From Saccharibacillus soli (lineage in GTDB: Bacteria > Bacillota > Bacilli > Paenibacillales > Paenibacillaceae): a stretch of DNA of 59,748 nt. The notes below the pieces were generated by a model. The model had not been told where the DNA came from. It did no database searches and saw nothing but the letters and a program-made list of their open reading frames with translations. The stretch is from contig NIOB01000019.1 of the NCBI GenBank assembly GCA_002189105.1, positions 1-59,748 on the forward strand, written 5' to 3'. Both the position numbers and the translations under genes were made by a program. Below are positions 55,191 to 59,748 of this stretch, one piece after another; position 1 is the stretch's first letter, and every line of letters begins with the position of its first letter.

Positions 55191-55383
55191 ATGCGAAGCA
55201 CCTCCACAAAGTAGTAAGCTTACTGGCTCGTCTCTCTCCACTTCTCTCTTAATCCATCCGATTTCGTGCTGCTGAATGGCCTCTCATTGACAAGAGGATC
55301 AGCCTTGCGAAATTGAAAGATTCATGGAGAGCCGTTCTTGAGAAACCAGCCTCTCCGGTCGAAATCGACCGCTGAAGCGGGAA

Positions 55384-56454
55384 TCACGGTTGTTCTTTAC
55401 TTTTAACCAATCTGTCCCGAATCAACTGCGCTCGGTACATATCTTTCTCCGATGTGTTCATTGTAGCACCGAACGTTTTCTGAAGGAAATTTGGCTGGGT
55501 CAAAATGGTAAGTTCGTTCAGCAGCGTCATCGGCAGGCCGTCAATCCAACCGAGATCCACGCCCAAACGTACATCCGACAGACGCTGCGCGGCCTCCTTA
55601 CCGTCCATAATGGCCGCATGGGTCAAGATTCCGTAAGAACGCATCACGCGGTCATACAGCCGAATCTTGGACTCTCCGACAAGCCTGCTGCGTGCCTGTC
55701 GTTCATATTCGATAATTTGGGTCACAATTCCTTCCAGATTGTCCACAATCTCTTGTTCGCTCTGACCGAGCGTAATCTGATTGGAGATCTGGAACAAGTT
55801 CCCCTGCGCTTCGCTGCCTTCTCCATAGATCCCTCGCACCGTAAGTCCCACCTGGGAGACGGCGTTTAGAATCCGTCCCACCTGATGCGTCATCACCAGC
55901 GCAGGCATATGGATCATCACGGAAGCCCTCAGCCCGGTTCCCACATTGGTCGGGCAGCTGGTCAGGTAACCACGGCGATCATCAAAGGCATAATCGATAT
56001 ACGCCTCCAGCGCATCATCTACAGCCGTCGCCCGTTCCCAAGCCTGCTTAACCTGGAACCCAGGGTACAAACATTGAATCCGAATATGGTCTTCTTCGTT
56101 TACCATAATGCTGAGTGATTCATCCTCACTAAGCACGACAGCTGCCTGCTGCGATTCATTGGCAAGCGTTGGGCTGACCAGATGTTTCTCCACCAGCACC
56201 TGCCGATCGACTTCGCTCAGTTCATCCAGTTGAATGGGCTGTAGAGGTCCCAATTCTTCAACAGCTTGACCGGCGGCATTTACGACCAGTTGGCGAACTT
56301 CCTCTGCCTGTTCCTCGCTTGCTACCAGTGGAAAAGGCAGCTTCCTCAGATTCCGTGCAATCCGCACACGGCTGCTGATGACAATATCGGAATCCTGCCC
56401 CTCCGCCTGCATCCAGGCACTAAGCGCATTTTCCGTAAAAGTAAAATCCGACAT
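55384..56454 (-). CDS. mcsB: Protein-arginine kinase McsB
   Basis: 356 aa phosphagen-kinase-like enzyme that marks proteins with phospho-arginine for ClpC-ClpP. Conserved SSRVRIARNL, NEEDHIRIQ, SCPTNVGTGLRASVMIHMP and RGIYGEGSEA segments make up the ATP/guanidinium site. AAAGGAGG precedes the ATG, 14 nt after mcsA. Confidence 0.97.
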   Translation of the reverse strand: MSDFTFTENALSAWMQAEGQDSDIVISSRVRIARNLRKLPFPLVASEEQAEEVRQLVVNAAGQAVEELGPLQPIQLDELSEVDRQVLVEKHLVSPTLANESQQAAVVLSEDESLSIMVNEEDHIRIQCLYPGFQVKQAWERATAVDDALEAYIDYAFDDRRGYLTSCPTNVGTGLRASVMIHMPALVMTHQVGRILNAVSQVGLTVRGIYGEGSEAQGNLFQISNQITLGQSEQEIVDNLEGIVTQIIEYERQARSRLVGESKIRLYDRVMRSYGILTHAAIMDGKEAAQRLSDVRLGVDLGWIDGLPMTLLNELTILTQPNFLQKTFGATMNTSEKDMYRAQLIRDRLVKSKEQP

Positions 56455-56468
56455 GGTTCGGCCCTCCT

Positions 56469-56996
56469 TTACCGCTGGGATCGCTGAAGCTCAAGCTCTC
56501 GAATTCGGTCTCTGAGCTGAGCCGCCGTCTCGAATTCCTGCTTCTCGATCCGTTCCTGAAGCTCCTGCTTGAGTGCGTCAATCTCGCGCTGTACCTGCAA
56601 GTCGGCACCGCCGCGCTTGGGCACTTTGCCGACATGCACGGTTCCGCCATGCACCCTTTTAAGCAGCGGATCAATGCGGTCATCGAAATATTTGTAACAG
56701 GAACTGCAACCGAAACGTCCGATCTTGCGGAACTGGGCATAGGTCATCCCACATTCCTCACAGTGCAGCTGCTGCGCCTGAGGAGGCGCTCCGGCCTGCG
56801 TTTTTCCTGCCATATTGTCGAAGTCCAGAAAGCCCGAGAGCAAATTATGAATCGAGAATCCGCCGGCAGTTCCCGGGATGGTCTCGCCTTTTTCCCTCGC
56901 GCATTGTTCACAGATATGAAATTCATTTTTCTCGCCGTTGATAATCTTGGTGAAATGCAGAGTTGCGGGCCGCTGCTGACATTCCTGGCACAGCAT
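56469..56996 (-). CDS. mcsA: McsA, zinc-finger activator of McsB
   Basis: 175 aa. CQEC ... CEQC and CEEC ... CSSC give two zinc sites, and a C-terminal UVR motif (QREIDALKQELQERIEKQEF) follows. McsA activates McsB and helps CtsR inactivation. The start ATG at 56996 is 8 nt after AAGGAGG; the in-frame GTG three codons earlier overlaps it. Confidence 0.95.
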   Translation of the reverse strand: MLCQECQQRPATLHFTKIINGEKNEFHICEQCAREKGETIPGTAGGFSIHNLLSGFLDFDNMAGKTQAGAPPQAQQLHCEECGMTYAQFRKIGRFGCSSCYKYFDDRIDPLLKRVHGGTVHVGKVPKRGGADLQVQREIDALKQELQERIEKQEFETAAQLRDRIRELELQRSQR

Positions 56997-57060
56997 CCGC
57001 GCCACCTCCTTCGACTAATGAACGTTTAACCGTCTATGACTTTTCTTTGTGATGCCTGGA

Positions 57061-57525
57061 TTACTGCTGCCCCATCAAAGCAATCAACATCGCCTTCATG
57101 ATCCGGGCTCTCATCTCGTCCCGATAGGGAAGTTTGAGCAGCAGCGTATTACGAGATACCGTCGCCCGCATAAGCGCTGCTTCACGGCATGTAATCAGAT
57201 CTGCCTCCTCCAACCGATAAATGAGGCCTTCAGCCGCTGCCTGACTCATCTCGCTGCCAATCGTCTCATGGACATGAGCGTGCAGCTCGGAATGGGTTGG
57301 AAGCTCAATTCGCTGAATCCGGATATAACCTCCGCCTCCACGTTTGCTCTCTACCAGATAACCTTTTTCCAGCGTAAAACGTGTACTGATGACGTAGTTA
57401 ATCTGAGAAGGAACACAGGAGAACCGATCCGCCAGATCATTGCGCTGGATTTCGATCATGCCTGCCTGACTTTCCTGAAGAACGGTCTTTAAATAATGCT
57501 CGATGACATCGGAAATATTACGCAT
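57061..57525 (-). CDS. ctsR: Class III stress gene repressor CtsR
   Basis: 154 aa: winged helix-turn-helix (MRNISDVIEHYLKTVLQESQ, wing KRGGGGYIRI with the heat-sensing tetraglycine loop) and C-terminal dimer domain. It represses clp genes and its own operon; an exact CtsR box overlies its promoter. The start ATG at 57525 has GGAGGG 8 nt upstream. Confidence 0.97.
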   Translation of the reverse strand: MRNISDVIEHYLKTVLQESQAGMIEIQRNDLADRFSCVPSQINYVISTRFTLEKGYLVESKRGGGGYIRIQRIELPTHSELHAHVHETIGSEMSQAAAEGLIYRLEEADLITCREAALMRATVSRNTLLLKLPYRDEMRARIMKAMLIALMGQQ

Positions 57526-57727
57526 CGATTTCACCCTCCACGATCTACCTGAGCCGCCGCTAGACCTGCTGTCCGAATGTGGAGCCTACTCTTAAAATAA
57601 CCCTTCCGCAAAAAGGAAGAAACGTCTGGTTGTTTTGTGCATCTAAAGTGAGACATCAATTGAAGCAAGCTACTGGGCACTCAATATTTGCGGCGTGTCG
57701 CAGGGTATTATTAAACTAAAAGTTCAG

Positions 57728-57749
57728 TTGACTTTGACTTTCTTTGACT
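57728..57749 (-). promoter_or_regulatory. CtsR operator
   Basis: Minus-strand AGTCAAA GAA AGTCAAA (57733-57749), fitting the CtsR heptad-repeat consensus, with a third AGTCAA at 57728-57733. It sits directly downstream of the -10, so CtsR would block initiation. Confidence 0.9.
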
Positions 57750-57757
57750 TTGTGTAT

Positions 57758-57785
57758 ATTATAGCATACTTTTCGTAAATGCCAA
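57758..57785 (-). promoter_or_regulatory. Promoter of ctsR-mcsA-mcsB
   Basis: Minus-strand TTGGCA (57780-57785), 16-nt spacer ending TGC, TATAAT (57758-57763), an extended -10 promoter. The ~225-nt leader to ctsR shows no clear sigma-B promoter. The interval 57526-57848 contains this promoter, the leader and the terminator of the upstream gene. Confidence 0.85.
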
Positions 57786-57807
57786 GACTTCCTGCTTTCT
57801 TGAAATT

Positions 57808-57833
57808 AAAAAAGACCACCCGTGTAGGCGGCC
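57808..57833 (-). terminator. Terminator of the beta-helix protein gene
   Basis: Minus-strand GGCCGCC / GGTGGTC (G-T pairs included) followed by TTTTTT, just before the ctsR promoter. Confidence 0.8.
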
Positions 57834-57848
57834 ATTCAGTCCTTCCCC

Positions 57849-58982
57849 TTAGAATCCACTATTGCCGGTAGACGTAATATCTCCCTTTTTGAAAGTGGTG
57901 GCGGCCCGACCCGGATTCTTGACCTGGTTGGATGTAAAATAGATCTTGCCAATCTGACCCTCACCCCAGACGCCAATCCCTGCATTGGCAGAATCCCGAA
58001 TGATGTTGCGGTCAAAACGAACCTCATCAATGCTGCCCGTATCCGCAAATACCAGTACGTTCGGATGGTCGTCCGTGGGTCTTGTGCCCGTCTTGACGAT
58101 CGTGTTGCTGCTTACGTTGACGTCATTCACATCACGAGTCTTCCAGGCGGATTCAACCGCAATATAGATACCGGCCATCTCCGTATTATTAATGGTATTC
58201 TGTTCAATCTTCACACCGCTTCCGCCTACCACAGAAATACCGCGCGCTCCTGACGCATAGCCAACAGAGTTGCCGCGAATGAGGATGTCGCTTGTGGTCG
58301 CCGGATCTTTCTTGTAGCTGACCACCGCAATCGTATCGTCTCCCGTCTGTTTGATCGTATTGTCCTCTACACGAATTCCACTGCTGCCATCCGTGATATG
58401 AATCCCATCCGCCTTTGTATTTTTGATGACGTTATTGGCTATGATTCCATTGGCTGCCTCGTCACGGATCAGAATGCCCGCTGTTCCTGCTCCAATAATG
58501 CGCACGTTCTGGATCGAAAAATTGGAGGCACCGAGAACTGTCACACTGTTTTTGGCATCCGAGCCATCACGCGCTGCGGTGCTCTTGTATACATGCGTTA
58601 AGTCCTTCAGCGCCGCATGGGAACCCGTCAGATCAATGGAGCCGCTTGAGGGATTGGTTGATGTCAGAATCGACAAATTTTGTCCGGCTCCTGTTATCCC
58701 CACTCCATCCACAGCCAGACGTCCACTGAGCGCATAATTGCCCGGCGGCACATAGACACTGCTTCCCTGCCTTTTAGCCATTTCAATCGCCTTCTGAAAA
58801 GCAGGCAGCGAATCGGTTCTTCCATCAGGTACCGCGCCGTAACTTTTTACAGAGATCGCAGCTGGCGGAGAACCCGCAGCCTTGGCAGGCGTGACTGACG
58901 GCCACACCAGTACGCTGGTCAACGCAAAAATGACGACTCCTGTCAGTCGCCCTCGCCTCTCTCGCAAACCTCTAATCTTCAT
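57849..58982 (-). CDS. Secreted right-handed parallel beta-helix protein (pectate-lyase-3-like)
   Basis: 377 aa. An N-terminal signal peptide (basic RGLRERRGR, hydrophobic 15-30, AKA cleavage near 35) precedes VKSYGAVPDGRTDSLPAFQK, the pectate-lyase-3 / glycosyl-hydrolase-28-type entry motif. The rest is built of ~22-residue repeats typical of PbH1 (NTIKNT, IRGNSV, IEQNTI, VSSNTI, FDRNII patterns). It is probably extracellular and acts on or binds polysaccharide; substrate and catalytic residues are not clear. GGAGG precedes the ATG. It sits alone between the rrn operon and ctsR. Confidence 0.85.
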   Translation of the reverse strand: MKIRGLRERRGRLTGVVIFALTSVLVWPSVTPAKAAGSPPAAISVKSYGAVPDGRTDSLPAFQKAIEMAKRQGSSVYVPPGNYALSGRLAVDGVGITGAGQNLSILTSTNPSSGSIDLTGSHAALKDLTHVYKSTAARDGSDAKNSVTVLGASNFSIQNVRIIGAGTAGILIRDEAANGIIANNVIKNTKADGIHITDGSSGIRVEDNTIKQTGDDTIAVVSYKKDPATTSDILIRGNSVGYASGARGISVVGGSGVKIEQNTINNTEMAGIYIAVESAWKTRDVNDVNVSSNTIVKTGTRPTDDHPNVLVFADTGSIDEVRFDRNIIRDSANAGIGVWGEGQIGKIYFTSNQVKNPGRAATTFKKGDITSTGNSGF

Positions 58983-59065
58983 CCAAATCCTCCATTCCCA
59001 TTTTTCTGTTTTTTATCGATATATAAAACGAAACGTCCATGCCTTAAACAGAAAAAGGCGAAATT

Positions 59066-59179
59066 TGGGGATAATTTGTTGAAAACTATGATTTCAGGCC
59101 GATTTATCAACCAAGCATGTGGAAATCTTAATATCTTGGTGGATAACTATGATTTGCTTGGTTTATCGGCTGTTGATAA
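59066..59179. other. Cluster of near-consensus DnaA boxes
   Basis: Four 9-mers resemble TTATCCACA: TTATCCCCA (minus, 59066-59074), TTATCAACC (plus, 59104-59112), TTATCCACC (minus, 59138-59146) and TTATCAACA (minus, 59171-59179). An 11-bp direct repeat AACTATGATTT (59084, 59145) and an inverted AACCAAGC / GCTTGGTT (59109-59116, 59156-59163) overlap them. Confidence 0.45.
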
Positions 59180-59189
59180 GGTGGGGGAC

Positions 59190-59304
59190 GCGATTCTGTC
59201 TCCGACCTGCGCTTCGTTGTTTGCCTCTTCCCTCATTAGAAGGAGAACCTCTAAGTGGTAGGAAGAGGCAAGCCAAAGGCGCTTCGGTTCGGAGACAGAA
59301 TCGC
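59190..59304. repeat. Long imperfect palindrome (115 bp)
   Basis: Outer arms are a perfect 16-bp inverted repeat, GCGATTCTGTCTCCGA (59190-59205) and its complement (59289-59304). Inner arms TTGCCTCTTCC / GGAAGAGGCAA (59221-59231, 59261-59271) and a TTAGA / TCTAA tip continue the stem. No T-tract follows on either strand. This and the hairpin at 59326-59353 fill most of 58983-59461, which contains no gene I can support. Confidence 0.8.
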
Positions 59305-59325
59305 TCTGGGCAGGGGGAGAGAAGG

Positions 59326-59353
59326 CCGCTCAAGCCTCTTGGCGCTTGAGCGG
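59326..59353. repeat. 10-bp perfect hairpin
   Basis: CCGCTCAAGC / GCTTGAGCGG with an 8-base loop, 22 bp from the long palindrome. No T-tract on either side, so not a standard terminator. Confidence 0.7.
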
Positions 59354-59461
59354 TAAAACCAAGGGCAAATCATGAGGATCAAGCGGCATGCCTAGCCGCT
59401 GAAGAGCGGGCAGCGGCGGGGCCGACTGCGTAATATGAAAAGCAAGTGAAAGAACAACAAC

Positions 59462-59500
59462 AAAAACGCCTTCTCCGTTATTCACGGAAAAGGCGTTTTT
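59462..59500 (-). terminator. Terminator of the right-hand rrn operon
   Basis: Minus-strand AACGCCTTTTCCGT / ACGGAGAAGGCGTT, 14 bp with one T-G pair, then TTTTTGTTGTTG. T residues on the other strand make it symmetric. Confidence 0.92.
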
Positions 59501-59505
59501 CATGG

Positions 59506-59623
59506 GCTTGGCAGCTTCCTACTCTCCCAGGACCCTGCGGTCCAAGTACCATCGGCGTTAGAAGGCTTAACGGTCGTGTTCGAGATGGGAACGTGTGGAA
59601 CCCTTCTGCTATTGCTACCAAAC
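59506..59623 (-). rRNA. rrf: 5S rRNA
   Basis: Minus strand begins GTTTGGTAGCAATAGCAGAA and ends GGAAGCTGCCAAGC, with the conserved CCGAACACG-type loop (here CTCGAACACG) and GCCGATGGTA. The ends are approximate to a few bases. Last gene of a 16S-23S-5S operon whose other genes lie beyond the right edge. Confidence 0.95.
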
Positions 59624-59748
59624 CTAGGTTTACGAAGTAAACCGGCTGCAGGTTTTCATTGAATTTGCAGAACCCCTTCGGGCATGAGTAAATTCAATCT
59701 GCTTGTGTTTCAAGGGTGTTGCCCCTTGAAAACTGGATCCGAAACGAT
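59624..59748 (-). other. 23S-5S rRNA spacer with processing signals
   Basis: The transcript reads GGATCCAGTTTTCAAGGGG at 59722-59740, complementary to the TTTGAAAACTGGAT found upstream of mature rRNAs, the pairing that forms the pre-23S stalk. It can also form a local TTTCAAGGG / CCCTTGAAA hairpin. Nearer 5S, TTGAATTT / AAATTCAA forms a second stem. The mature 23S 3' end is not in the window. Confidence 0.75.

Noticed and set aside
55191-55383. Separate CtsR- or sigma-B-controlled promoter for clpC
   Set aside because: No heptad repeat, no GTTTAA...GGGTAT pair and no good sigma-A promoter in the gap.
57526-57655. 41-codon frame in the ctsR leader (starts MSHFRCTKQPDV)
   Set aside because: No ribosome binding site, and it ends on the ctsR Shine-Dalgarno; no sign of conservation can be seen from one sequence.
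59081-59461. Plus-strand non-coding RNA gene such as RNase P RNA, 6S or SRP RNA
   Set aside because: Stems are present but none of the diagnostic conserved cores of these RNAs is recognisable and no promoter or T-tract terminator frames the region.

Overview
The window is a Bacillota chromosome segment, most likely Paenibacillaceae (Paenibacillus or a close relative). The evidence is the Bacillus-type gene order, a cysteine T-box, CtsR/McsA/McsB/ClpC, SigH, DisA, SalA and a SpoIIM-family protein, together with mid-range GC and many strong AGGAGG ribosome binding sites. Nearly everything is on the minus strand, so the biological order runs from the right end to the left end. The window lies between two rRNA operons: the 5S gene and 3' flank of one at the right edge, and the promoters and first ~260 nt of the 16S gene of the next at the left edge. 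The same rrn-ctsR...salA-rrn arrangement is known from Bacillus subtilis.

Layout from right to left. 59.75-59.0 kb: 23S-5S spacer, 5S rRNA, rrn terminator, then a gene-free but highly structured stretch with long inverted repeats and a cluster of near-consensus DnaA boxes. 59.0-57.85 kb: a secreted parallel beta-helix protein. 57.8-49.9 kb: stress and genome-integrity block ctsR-mcsA-mcsB, clpC, radA, disA, with a CtsR operator at the promoter. 49.8-42.5 kb: ispD-ispF-gltX, then the T-box-controlled cysE-cysS-mrnC-rlmB-rae1 genes and an unlisted 38-codon ORF. 42.4-37.2 kb: sigH, rpmG-secE-nusG-rplK-rplA, rplJ-rplL and an RsmC-like methyltransferase. 37.2-24.6 kb: rpoB-rpoC and the str operon (L7Ae-like, rpsL, rpsG, fusA, tuf). 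24.5-9.1 kb: the S10/spc/alpha clusters from rpsJ to rplQ. 9.0-7.0 kb: truA and rplM-rpsI. 7.0-0.7 kb: accessory region with a plus-strand chemoreceptor, the sulfate genes cysH-sat, salA, a SpoIIM-like membrane protein and a small unknown protein, then the rrn promoters.

The window encodes the transcription core (alpha, beta, beta', NusG), 30S and 50S proteins, two elongation factors, IF-1, the SecY/SecE translocon, RNA processing enzymes acting on rRNA (Mini-III, RlmB, TruA) and the main stress proteolysis operon. Regulatory elements readable from sequence include tandem rrn promoters, a Cys T-box, a CtsR box, ribosomal leader RNAs for rplJ, rplM and the S10 operon, and clear sigma-A promoters for most operons. 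Many genes start with TTG or GTG, including rpoB and rpoC (both TTG).

No CRISPR array, prophage, insertion sequence or tRNA gene is visible. I do not see a convincing new multi-gene system. The most unusual signals are a perfect 22-bp palindrome just after the rpmG-secE-nusG promoter, a likely missed small gene before sigH, a long rpoB leader with competing hairpins, a 19-bp perfect palindrome in the rplJ leader, the structured DnaA-box-rich region beside the right rrn operon, and the absence of genes normally found here in B. subtilis (ecfA1-ecfA2-ecfT, yacL, cwlD, gerD, kbaA, pdaB).
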